NCBI RefSeq assembly: GCF_902167145.1
Contig: NC_050097.1
Coordinates: 145,415,982-145,479,981 of the forward strand
Source: Zea mays
Lineage: Eukaryota > Streptophyta > Magnoliopsida > Poales > Poaceae
Reading direction: 5' to 3'
Length of the DNA stretch: 64,000 nucleotides
Shown: in pieces, positions 25,791-35,265 of the stretch
How positions within the stretch are numbered: the stretch's first letter is position 1
Layout: each line of letters starts with the position of its first letter
Made by a program: the position numbers and the translations under genes
Notes under the pieces: generated by a model
What the model was told of the DNA's origin: nothing
What the model saw: the letters and a program-made list of their open reading frames with translations, nothing else
The model's database searches: none

Positions 25791-26576
25791 TTTATAGCAT
25801 ACATGTGTTTATGCCTTTGATCATGTTCCTTTTGCATTGTGTTGTTTATTTATGGTGCTCAAGTTGTACATGCACTCCCCGGACCTCACAAGTCCTTTGC
25901 AAGTGATGCACAAATTTAGGGGGAGATGTGCTACAACTTGACCCTTTGAGACTAACTGTGTGCTTGAGTTTGCCTGATTTAGTCTCGAAGGTGGATTGAA
26001 AGGGAAAAGGTGGACTTGAACCATGCAAGACTTCCACTGCACTCTGATGAAAGAGTAACTTCTTCCAAGTTCATCTTAGTACTCTTATTGCCTTTTTACT
26101 CTCAGTTGAAGATTTTGGTGAGGCAATGGGGTTAAAGGGCCAAAATTGATCCTGTTTTGGTGCTTGATGCCAAAGGGGGAGAAAATAAGGCCAAAGCAAT
26201 AAATGGATCAGCTACCACTTGTGAATTTTGAAAATAATAGAGTTAGAGTTTTTGTTTGTCAAAATACTCTTAATTGCTCTTATTGTCAAAAGTTGGTCTC
26301 CTGTGGGGAGAAGGTTTAATTATGGGAAAAAGGGGGAGTTTTTGAATCCTTGATCAATTTCTCGTGAAATATCTCTCTTTATGTTTCAACATGTGTGTTT
26401 GACTTAGAGATAGGAAATTGAGTTTGATTTGCAAAAACAAACCAAGTGGTGGCAAAGAATGATCCATATATGCCAAATTTGATTCAAAACAAATTTGAGT
26501 TCTTATTTGAATTGATTTTGTACTTGTTCTACTTGCTTTATGTTGTGTTGGCATTAATCACCAAAAAGGGGGAGAT
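25791..26576 (+). other. Copia 3' untranslated region with repeated PPT-like tracts
   Basis: No gene is visible. Purine tracts of the form AAAGGGGGAGA occur at about 25918, 26172, 26327 and at the functional position 26562-26575 next to the 3' LTR. Only the last adjoins an LTR. Confidence 0.8.
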
Positions 26577-27808
26577 TGAAAGGGAAATGTGCCCTTGGGC
26601 CATTTCTAAGTGTTTTGGTGATTTAGTGTCCAACACAAATGCCTAAGTATCAAATGGTGGACAAAGTACAAATCAAGTATAAAGGTATGTTTCTCAGACT
26701 TAGTACATTGTTAGTGACTAATGTATTGTGTCTAAGTGCTGGAAACAGGAGAAATCGAATTGGAGAAGAGATGGCCTTGTTCAGCCAAAGCCAGCTCTGT
26801 CTGGGTGCACCGGACTGTCCGGTGGTGCATCGAACAGTGTCCGATGTGCCAGGCTGGCTCAGGCGAACTTGCCGCTCTCGGGAATAAATTAACGGCGTAC
26901 GGCTATAATTCACCAGACTGTCCGGTGTGCACCGGACTGTCCGGTGAGCCAACGGTCGGCCGGGCCAACGGTCGGCTGTGCGATCCACGCGAGACACGTG
27001 GCCGAGCCAACGGTCGGGAGGGGGCACCGGACTGTCCGGTGTGCACCGGACTGTCCGGTGTGCACCGGACAGTGTCCGGTGCGCCAACAGCTCCAAGGCG
27101 CCAACGGTCGGCTTCGCCACAGAAGGAAAGAAATCCGCACCGGACTGTCCGGTGCACCAGGCGATAGAAGGCAAGAATTGCCTTCCTGGAATGCACTCAA
27201 CGGCTCCTATCTGCCTTGGGGCTATAAAAGGGACCCCTAGGCGCATGGAGGAGTACACCAAGCATTCCTTGAGCACTCTTGATCACTCACACTCCATTCT
27301 TGCGCACTTGTTCGACATTCTAGTGATTTGAGCTCCGTTCTAGTGTACTAGTCTTTTGAGCTTAAGTCTGGGTCTTGTGTGTGCGTATTTGCTGTGATCT
27401 TTGTGTCTTGTGTGAGTTGCTAATCCCTCCCTTACTCCGTGCTTCTTTGTGAACATCTTTGTAAGGGCGAGAGACTCCAAGTTGTGGAGATTCCTCGCGA
27501 ACGGGATATAGAAAAGAAAAGCAAACACCGTGGTATTCAAGTGGGTCTTTGGACCGCTTGAGAGGGGTTGATTGCAACCCTCGTCCGTTGGGACGCCACA
27601 ACGTGGAAGTAGGCAAGTGTTGTACTTAGCCGAACCACAGGATAAACCACTGCGTCTACCTGTGTTGATTCTCTTGTGATTATTGTGTTTTGCTAAGACT
27701 CTTCTCTAGCCACTTGGCAATATTGTGCTAACGCTTAACCAAGTTTTTGTGGCATTAAGTTCAAGTTTTACAGGATCACCTATTCACCCCCCCCTCTAGG
27801 TGCTCTCA
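26577..27808 (+). repeat. Copia 3' LTR (1232 bp)
   Basis: Nearly identical to the 5' LTR apart from scattered substitutions and different copy numbers of the CACCGGACTGTCCGGTG unit in each of the three clusters. It ends CTCTCA and is followed by GTGGC. Confidence 0.92.
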
Positions 27809-27813
27809 GTGGC

Positions 27814-27998
27814 GCTGCTCAGTCCCGCGGCGAGAGTTCGCCAGAGATGAGCAGGCTGGCCACGACGGGGCTCCCGGGGCTTGGGGACTGGTCTGGGTGC
27901 AATCCGGGCGATCTGGCGGACTCGGCCATGGCCTTCACGCTGGCGCAGGGGCACCAGAGGGCGCAGACCACGGCGGAGCGGGCTAACGGCAGTGCTGG
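27814..27998 (-). repeat. 5' LTR of the chromovirus, piece 3
   Basis: Matches 5755-5935 of the other LTR. It ends in GCTGG (27994-27998), the target duplication of the next element. The two insertions are only about 185 bp apart in the target. Confidence 0.85.
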
Positions 27999-28473
27999 TG
28001 TTGGGGCGAAGGCAAAGACGCCACCCTTCGCTCGAGGCCTTCGCTGATAACCGCTGGTCAGACAGAGACAGAACAGGCAGGGACACCCTTCGCTCCATTC
28101 GGCACCAGACGAAGACCGGCGACGAAGTCATCCCGCAGCGCGGCCTCGTTCAGCTCTGAGGCCCACGTGTGATCCGGCCCATTGTAACGGGCCCTGCGTG
28201 GCCGCCTTTGTGTTACGGGCCTAATCTGTAAAGGCATGCTTGTAATTACAGCTTGTAACCCTGCTTTATGGGAATATTCTGGGGATAAACTAGGTGTCTG
28301 AGGGCACATGTGTCCTTAACACAAGGCGCTGGGCACTCAGATACCTATAAATACCCCCGCACAGTGCCCGTGAGAGGCTAGATTAACAGAGCTATTGCCC
28401 CCGAGCACGTAACCCTGTTGTCGCCACTGTTCACCCCTGTTGGCCTCCTTGCTGCTGAGAGCAAGTTCCAACA
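27999..28473 (+). repeat. Tat-lineage 5' LTR (475 bp)
   Basis: It starts TGTTGGGGCGAAGG and ends TTCCAACA. A TATA box (TATAAATA) lies at about 28346-28353. Confidence 0.93.
28346..28353 (+). promoter_or_regulatory. TATA box of the Tat-lineage 5' LTR
   Basis: TATAAATA in the sequence ACCTATAAATACCCCC, about 120 bp before the LTR end, is identical in the 3' LTR at 39692-39699. Confidence 0.75.
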
Positions 28474-28475
28474 TT

Positions 28476-28486
28476 TGGCGCCCACC
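28476..28486 (+). other. Primer binding site of the Tat-lineage element
   Basis: TGGCGCCCACC begins two bases after the LTR end. The TGGCGCC core is typical of gypsy elements not primed by initiator Met tRNA. I do not name the tRNA. Confidence 0.7.
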
Positions 28487-28513
28487 GTTCGTGCTACGAC
28501 AAAACCACCCGCG

Positions 28514-29956
28514 ATGGCACCCAAGAGAGCAAACCCGAAGGCTGACGAGGCTGCGAAGGCAGCACTGCTTGCCGCAAGAAAGGGCAAGGCCCTCGCCCTC
28601 ACCCAATCCACCCACCAAGAGCCCACTGAAGACAATATTCCCCGCACCTGCGAAGACGACACCTTCCGCACCTGCGGGCCCGAAGGACAATCGCAGCCGC
28701 CCCCAGGCTTCGCCCCACTGGAGGGCGCGGATCTCACCGAGGACGGCGAGGTCCTCGGCGTCTCAACAGAAGAACAGTTACAGCTGCGCGCCCTGCGCCT
28801 CAAGAACCGCAATCTCCAGAGGCAGAAAGAGATACTGGAGGCCAAGCGCCAGCGTGTGTCCGCACTAGCCAAGGTGCGGCAAATGATACGCGACGAGGAG
28901 CAGAAGGCCCAAGACCTCGAGCGCGAGATCGCGCTGATGCAGCGCGAAGGCCAACTCGGTCTACAGCAAGAGCCACCCCTCCAGCAGCGCGCACAACCGG
29001 AAGACACGCGCAAAGGCCACCTCGGCCTGCAGCATGGCCCACCCCTGCAACACCGGGCGCAGCCGGAGAACCCGCGTTTCCCCCAGCATGACTACGCCTT
29101 CCAGCACGGCGCGCCATTCCAAGGGGTCAACTACCTCGACGAGCGAAGTCCCCTGGCGCCACACCTGCAAGTGACGCCTTGGCCAGCTAACTTCCGAGCA
29201 GGGGCATATCCCAAGTACAACGGTAGCACCGACCTGGCGCAATACATAATGAGTTATCAAGTCGCCGTTGCATCCGCCGGAGGGGACGATGCCACAATGG
29301 CGAAGTCTTTCATCATCGCCCTAGAGGGCCCAGCACTCACCTGGTTCACCAGATTGCCTCCGCTGTCCATTGATTCGTGGAGAAGTCTCAGGGACAAGTT
29401 CCTTCTCAACTTCCAGGGGTACCGTCCAGACACCGACGCTTTGGCCGAACTCTTGCTTTGCAAACAGCTGGAAAAGGAGACTCTGCGGGAGTATTACCGC
29501 AAATTCTTAACACTCAAGTCACAGCTGCCCTCTGTCGATGATCAGATCGCTATCCACTACGCCATCAGTGGCCTTCGGGCCGGCGTCCTCTACAGCCACT
29601 GTATCAGAGATCCACCCAAGAGCTTGCAGGAGCTATATCAGCTCTTCGAAAAATATGCCAAATCCGAAGAGCTCCACCAGCGCAAGGTCGAGTCACAACG
29701 GAAACCCAAAGATGCCCCGCAGTCCAGCCGCACGTGGACGAGGACTCCGCAGCCAGACTCCGGTCGAGATGGCCGCAGTCAGCAGCAAGTGCACAACATC
29801 GCCAACCAACAGCCTGCTGCTGACCCCCCTCGTCGCCAGGAATATCCCCCCCCAGGGCCGCGGAAATGGAACTCGTGGCAGGGGCCGAGGGCGCGCGCAG
29901 CCGCCGCGCCGGTTCTACTGCCTTTTCCACGGCGAAGACTGCGCCCACCAAACTAA
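28514..29956 (+). CDS. gag: Gag polyprotein of the Tat-lineage element
   Basis: I take the ATG at 28514 as start because the upstream in-frame ATG (28418) lies inside the LTR. The N-terminal third is charged and has a coiled-coil-like, Gln/Arg/Leu-rich segment (28780-28960). The retrotransposon gag core follows (YPKYNGSTDLAQYI, GPALTWFTRLPP, SWRSLRDKFLLNF; about residues 233-395). The zinc-knuckle motif that should close gag is in another frame, reached after a run of eight C at about 29845-29852. Removing one base there would join gag to pol. The run may be a mutation, an assembly error or a slippage site. The last 35 residues in this frame are therefore probably not native. Confidence 0.85.
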   Translation: MAPKRANPKADEAAKAALLAARKGKALALTQSTHQEPTEDNIPRTCEDDTFRTCGPEGQSQPPPGFAPLEGADLTEDGEVLGVSTEEQLQLRALRLKNRNLQRQKEILEAKRQRVSALAKVRQMIRDEEQKAQDLEREIALMQREGQLGLQQEPPLQQRAQPEDTRKGHLGLQHGPPLQHRAQPENPRFPQHDYAFQHGAPFQGVNYLDERSPLAPHLQVTPWPANFRAGAYPKYNGSTDLAQYIMSYQVAVASAGGDDATMAKSFIIALEGPALTWFTRLPPLSIDSWRSLRDKFLLNFQGYRPDTDALAELLLCKQLEKETLREYYRKFLTLKSQLPSVDDQIAIHYAISGLRAGVLYSHCIRDPPKSLQELYQLFEKYAKSEELHQRKVESQRKPKDAPQSSRTWTRTPQPDSGRDGRSQQQVHNIANQQPAADPPRRQEYPPPGPRKWNSWQGPRARAAAAPVLLPFPRRRLRPPN

Positions 29957-32780
29957 AGACTGCCCCGAAACGAAGGCAACCAGAGACAGAATGGCGCGGG
30001 CGCAGCCAGCCGACAATCCCAGAATTGTCGCGCATAATTACCAGCCACCCCCTCCACCATATATCCACGCCCCCGCCCCGCATCCACCGCACCACGCTTA
30101 CCAACACCATCAGGAAGTACAAATCGTACCTCCTCCACAACCACCACCACACCAGCCACATCAAAACATCCCCCATGCCCCAAAGCAGGAAGACTTCGCT
30201 GATCAACCATATCGCGGAGTCATTCACATGATAACAGGGGGGTCCAGCACCGACTTCGACACCAAGCGGCAGAAGCGGGACCACTACCGCAGCATCAACC
30301 ATGTCGCCGTCACTGGCCCAGTCGTGCAAACAAAGTGGTCCCACATACCGCTAACCTTCGACGCACGAGACGTCGACCTGCGCAGCGCCCCCCACATCGA
30401 CGCTATGGTCATCAATTGCAGCGTGGCAGGCTGGGACTTACACAAAGTCCTAGTCGACAACGGCAGTCAGGCTGACATCATCTTCCTCCACGCCTTCGAC
30501 CGCATGGGTATAAGCCACAGCCTGCTCAAGCCTTCGGACAACCCGTTGTATGGCTTCGGCGGCAAGGGCACCTTTCCCGTTGGCAAAATAGAGTTGCCCC
30601 TCTCCTTCGGTGTAGCACCCAATGCCCGAAGTGAGCAAGTAACCTTCGACATTGTCGACATGGTATATCCATACAACGCCATCATGGGCCGGGGCTCCAT
30701 CAATAAGTTCGAAGCTGCCATCCACGGGCTGTACCTATGTATGAAGATACCAGGTCCGCTAGGCGCCATTGCAATCTATGGCAACCAGCAGACGGCGCGC
30801 AACATAGAGCGGGACTTCGTGCCTGGTCAGAGGAACGTACACTGTCTCACGACCCAGCGCGAGGTCCCCGCGCCCACCAGCCCAACCGATAAGCAGCACG
30901 ACAAGGCACAGTTGCAGAGCCAAGACGGGACCAAGACTGTCCCCCTCGATCAGGCCACGCCCAAGCAGACAGTCACTATCAGCGAAGACCTCACCTCACT
31001 CGAAGAAGAGAAACTTCTCTGCTGCCTGGCCAAGAATAAAGATGTCTTCGCCTGGTCTGCCCTCGACCTGGTCGGAGTCAGCCGATCCATAATTGAGCAC
31101 AGCTTGGGAATTGACCCTTCGGTGCGACCCAAAAAGCAGAGGCTTCGCAAAATGTCCGACGAAAAGACAGAGGCCGCCAAGGCGGAGGTGCACCGCCTCC
31201 TAGAGGCTAAATTCATTGAGCCAGTGGCTTACCCCACGTGGCTCTCCAATGTTGTAATGGTGCAGAAAAAAAGCGGGAAATGGCGAATGTGCATAGACTT
31301 CACCAGTCTCAATAAGGCCCGCCCAAAGGACAATTTCCTGTTGCCACGGATCGACAAAATCGTCGATAGCGCGGCCGGCTGCGAGGTCATGTCTCTCCTC
31401 GACTGCTTCTCCGGCTATCACCAGATATACATGAAGGAGGAAGACAAGGCTAGCACCAGCTTTATAACACCCTTCGGCACTTATTGCTTCATCAGAATGT
31501 CGGAGGGTCTCAAGAATGCCGGGTCCACCTTCTCCAGACTCACCAAAACAGTACTCGAGGGCCAGGTCGGCAGAAATATATTTACATATGTGGACGACAT
31601 CGTCGTCGCCAGCAAGAATAAGGAGGACCATCTCGCTGACCTGGCCGAGACATTCGCGAACATGCGAGATGCACGGCTCCGCCTAAACCCGGAAAAGTGC
31701 GTCTTCGGTGTTCGCCAAGGCAAGATATTGGGCTACCTGGTGTCACACCGCGGCATCGAGGCCAACCCAACCAAGATCCAGGCCATCGTCGACATGTCGC
31801 CTCCGCAGTCTGCCAGGGACGTCCAGCGTCTGACAGGCAGATTGGCCGCTCTCAACAGATTCATCTCCAGGTCCGCCGAGCGAAGTCTCCCCTTCCTCAA
31901 AACACTCCGCGGTGCAAAAGACTTCGCCTGGGGACCGGAGCAAGCAGCGACCTTCGCCTCACTAAAACAGTACCTGTCGGAGCTGGCCATCCACACAAGC
32001 CCCGACTCCTCGCTCCCCCTATTGCTCTATGTCGCGGCTTCGCCGCACGCGGTCAGCGCGGCACTAGTGCAGGAGCAGACAGTCGAGGGCGCAGTCAGAC
32101 AGTGCCCTGTTTACTATGTCTCCGAGGTCCTGACACCGTCCAAATGCAACATGACAGAGCTGGAGAAGATCGCCTACGCAGTTGTTATGTCCTCGCGCAA
32201 ACTGCGCCATTACTTTGAAGCATTCAAGGTCCGAGTCACCTCAGACAGGGGGCTCGGCGAACTATTCAGAAACCTGGAGGCATCGGTGAGGATTGCCAAG
32301 TGGGCAGCCGAACTCTCCGGCTACCACATCAGCTTCGAGCCCAGGACAGCCATCAAGTCGCAAGTCCTGGCAGACTTCGTCGTCGACTGGACTGGGCCAG
32401 TAACACAGCCGGACCCGTCCACAGAGAAGGTCTGGACCATCCATTGCGACGGCGCATGGTGCCATGCGGGGGCAGGCGTCGCTGCAGTCGTCACCTCACC
32501 AGCCGGAGTCAAACACAGATATGCAGCACGCCTCAACTTCACTCTAGAGTCCGACAAATGCACAAACAATATAGCAGAGTATGAAGCGGTTATCCTCGGC
32601 CTCCGCAAGCTAAGGGCCCTCGGAGTCACCACATGTATCATCAAGACAGACTCCAAGATAGTTGCCGGCCAGGTCGAGAAAGACTATGCAGCAAAAGACC
32701 CCCGCGCTCATGCAATACCTCACGGCTATCCGAAGCCTCGAGAGACAGTTCAAGGGATTCACCATACAGCATGTGGATAG
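29850..32780 (+). pseudogene. pol: Tat-lineage pol, part 1: zinc knuckle, protease, RT, RNase H and start of second RNase H
   Basis: In order: knuckle-like FYCLFHGEDCAHQTKDC (29907-29960), a Pro/His-rich linker, and an aspartic protease with VLVDNGSQADIIF (about 30449-30487; DNGS replaces the common DTG/DSG). RT has KKSGKWRMCIDFTSLNKA and the active-site YVDD (31587-31598). The RT-linked RNase H covers roughly 31990-32340. A second RNase H of the archaeal-like type follows (IHCDGAWCHAGAG, then NNIAEYEAVILGLR; 32440-32700). The frame is open from the C run to about 32700, where an extra C in a short C run shifts it; the tail to 32780 is out of frame. The second RNase H is a known feature of Tat elements. 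Confidence 0.92.
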
Positions 32781-34172
32781 GGCCAAGAACGAGGAGGCCG
32801 ATGCATTAGCCAAGGCCGCCGCCAGGGGCGAGCCCTTGCCCTCCGACGTGTTCTTTCACACCATCGGCACGCCAGCCGTCCGGAGCCCCGAAGGGCTCCA
32901 AATAACTAATGATAGCGAGGGCCACCGCATAGTCAACCTAATCATGACCGAAGACTGGCGGGCACCAATAACCCTGTTCCTACAGGGGTACTATCATCCA
33001 ACCGACGTCAGTGAGGCAAAGCGCCTCAGACATCGAAGCCGGGACTTCGCACTGATTGAGGGCCAATTATACAAGAAAGGGGTCAGTCAGCCAATGCTTA
33101 AATGCGTCACCGAAACCGAAGGCATGCAGATCCTACGCGAAGTCCACAGTGGCACGTGCGGCTCACACGCAGGGCCAAGGGCCCTGGCTGCCAAGGTGAT
33201 CCGACAAGGGTTTTACTGGCCTGCAATGATCTGCGCCGCAAATCGAGTCACAAGGTCCTGCGAAGCCTGCCAGAAGTTCTCTCCTCGGTCAGGCAACCCC
33301 TCGCAATATACAAAGCTGATTGCCCATACATGGCCTCTCCAGCGCTGGGGCCTGGACATTGTCGGGCCCCTGCCCACCGCTCAGGGGAACCTTAAGTTCG
33401 CCTTCGTAGTCGTCGAATACTTCACCAAATGGATTGAAGCGAGGGCTGTTTCCACAATCACATCAAAGACTGCCCAAAAATTCTTCTGGCAGAACATTGT
33501 TTGCCGCTTCGGAGTACCGTCCGAGCAAACAGTTGACAACGGCAAGCAGTTCGACAGCCAAGATTTCAAGGATTTTTGCTTCTCCATCGGCACCAAGCTT
33601 GCCTTCGCTTCAGTCTATCATCCGCAGTCCAACGGGGTCGTGGAGCGTGCCAATGGGAAAATCTTCACAGCTGTCAAGAAGATGCTCCTCGACAAAAAAA
33701 TAGGCAGATGGACCGATTTATTACCGGAGGCAGTGACCCCGCAACTGAGTGCAGGGCGACCGGGTTCACTCCTTTCCGCCTTCTATACGGATCGGAGGCA
33801 ATGACCCCGCAAGAAATAAAGCATGGGTCCCCGCGTACAGTTCCGTCAGCCATCCCCGACGTGGACGAGCCAACTTCAAAAGATCTCATTGACGGAGACC
33901 GGGTCTTCGCCCTACAGGCCCTAAACAAATACCAAGCCCAGACCAAAGCATGGCGCGACCACGCAGTCATCCCGAGGGAGTTCAGCGAGGGGGACCTCGT
34001 ACTCGTCCGAACAGCTCGGACGGAGTCCAAGGGCAAGTTGGAGCCCAAGTGGGAGGGACCCTTCATAGTCAAGACAAAAGCTTCCCCCAGCGCTTACAGG
34101 CTCACAACGCCAAATGGCGAGGACCTGGAGCACTCCTGGAATATCGACAACCTTCGCAAATTTTTTGTTTGA
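32700..34172 (+). pseudogene. pol: Tat-lineage pol, part 2: end of RNase H and integrase
   Basis: After the shift near 32700 the coding continues in a new frame, with HVDRAKNEEADALAKAA closing the second RNase H. Integrase has a zinc-binding H..C..C region (HSGTCGSHAG to CEACQKF, 33150-33285). Its catalytic residues lie in LDIVGPL (about 33355), VDNGKQF (33533) and VVERANGK (33640). Near 33735-33750 a small deletion shifts the frame again, and the C-terminal part (ATGFTPFRLLYGSEAM to the stop at 34172) is read in the earlier frame. Integrase is thus split. Apart from these indels the coding is free of stops, consistent with a young element. Confidence 0.9.
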
Positions 34173-34404
34173 CCCATTCAGGGCTGATTTCGCCCTTGTA
34201 ATTCGCCGCAAACAATCTTGTACCGGCCCGCACTCTTTTCCTCCCGAGGGGTGAGGTTTTTAACGAGGCGGAGCCATGTAATATATGTGAGAAAAATCCC
34301 CTGCAAAAACATGTGTCGAAAAAAGACCGCGACAACGGTCTTCGGCATTCGACCAATTCGAAGTCACCGCGAGGCTAAGCGCTAGCCACCCTCGCGTGCG
34401 ACAA
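34173..34404 (+). other. Non-coding stretch after pol
   Basis: No gene seen. It joins the pol stop to the tandem array and already contains scattered array-like words (CGCGAGG, CGACAAGTCCGCGCAG). Confidence 0.6.
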
Positions 34405-35085
34405 GTCCGCGCAGAAGTCGCCTAAGGGTGCAGCCGGACTAAGCACAACAAGTGCGAAAAAATCCGATGTCTATCGCGAAGACTATCCGCGCAGAAGTCG
34501 CCTAAGGGTGCAGCCGGACTAAGCACAACAAGTGCGAAAAAATCCGATGTCTATCGCGAAGACTATCCGTGCAGAAGTCGCCTAAGGGTGCAGCCGGACT
34601 AAGCACAACAAGTGCGAAAAAAATCCGATGTCTATCGCGAAGACTATCCGCGCAAAAGTCGCCTAAGGGTGCAGCCGGACTAAGCACAACAAGTGCGAAA
34701 AAAATCCGATGTCTATCGCGAAGACTATCCGCGCAGAAGTCGCCTAAGGGTGCAGCCGGACTAAGCACAACAAGTGCGAAAAAATCCGATGTCTATCGCG
34801 AAGACTATCCGCGCAGAAGTCGCCTAAGGGTGCAGCCGGACTAAGCACAACAAGTGCGAAAAAAATCCGATGTCTATCGCGAAGACTATCCGCGCAGAAG
34901 TCGCCTAAGGGTGCAGCCGGACTAAGCACAACAAGTGCGAAAAAAATCCGATGTCTATCGCGAAGACTATCCGCGCAGAAGTCGCCTAAGGGTGCAGCCG
35001 GACCAGCACAACAAGTGCAAGAAAACCCGAAGTCTATCGCAAAGACTCCGCACAGAAGCCGCCTAAGTGCGCAGCCGAACTGGTA
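34405..35085 (+). repeat. Tandem array, 80/81-bp unit, eight good copies plus one degenerate copy
   Basis: The word GCAGAAGTCGCCTAAGGG recurs at 34411, 34491, 34571, 34652 (one change), 34733, 34813, 34894 and 34975, and in a diverged form near 35052. Unit length alternates between 80 and 81 because of an A run in GTGCGAAAAA. Open frames on both strands through this array are by-products of the repeat. Such arrays between pol and the 3' LTR are known from several Tat-lineage elements. Confidence 0.92.
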
Positions 35086-35265
35086 CAACAAAAGCAGAAA
35101 CGACAGCATCAAACCGTCCGCGCTAAGACCGACTATAATCACACCAGCACAGCATAGCCAACCATACCAGACAAAGTACACAACGCCCTCGCAGGCACAG
35201 GCACGCGAGGGCACACAACTTCATCTTACAAGTCTTTACACATATACAAGCGAGGGCGCCACACT

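Larger units (their letters stand above)
18928..27808 (+). mobile_element. Complete copia LTR retrotransposon, Opie/Ji-like (SIRE/Maximus lineage)
   Basis: The element is 8881 bp. Its two LTRs (18928-20179 and 26577-27808) start TGAAAGGG and end CTCTCA, and it is flanked by the 5-bp duplication GTGGC (18923-18927 and 27809-27813). PBS, gag, protease, integrase, RT and RNase H occur in copia order (integrase before RT). The gag sequence, LTR start and multiple PPT-like tracts resemble the maize Opie/Ji group; that assignment is from memory of the family. Gag-pol is interrupted, so this copy is probably not autonomous. Confidence 0.92.

Noticed and set aside
28418..28513. Upstream in-frame ATG of the Tat-lineage gag
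   Set aside because: It lies inside the 5' LTR and the frame crosses the PBS, so the ATG at 28514 is the sensible start.
34405..35085. CRISPR-like regular repeats
   Set aside because: The units are continuous 80/81-bp tandem copies with no variable spacers, inside a plant retrotransposon.
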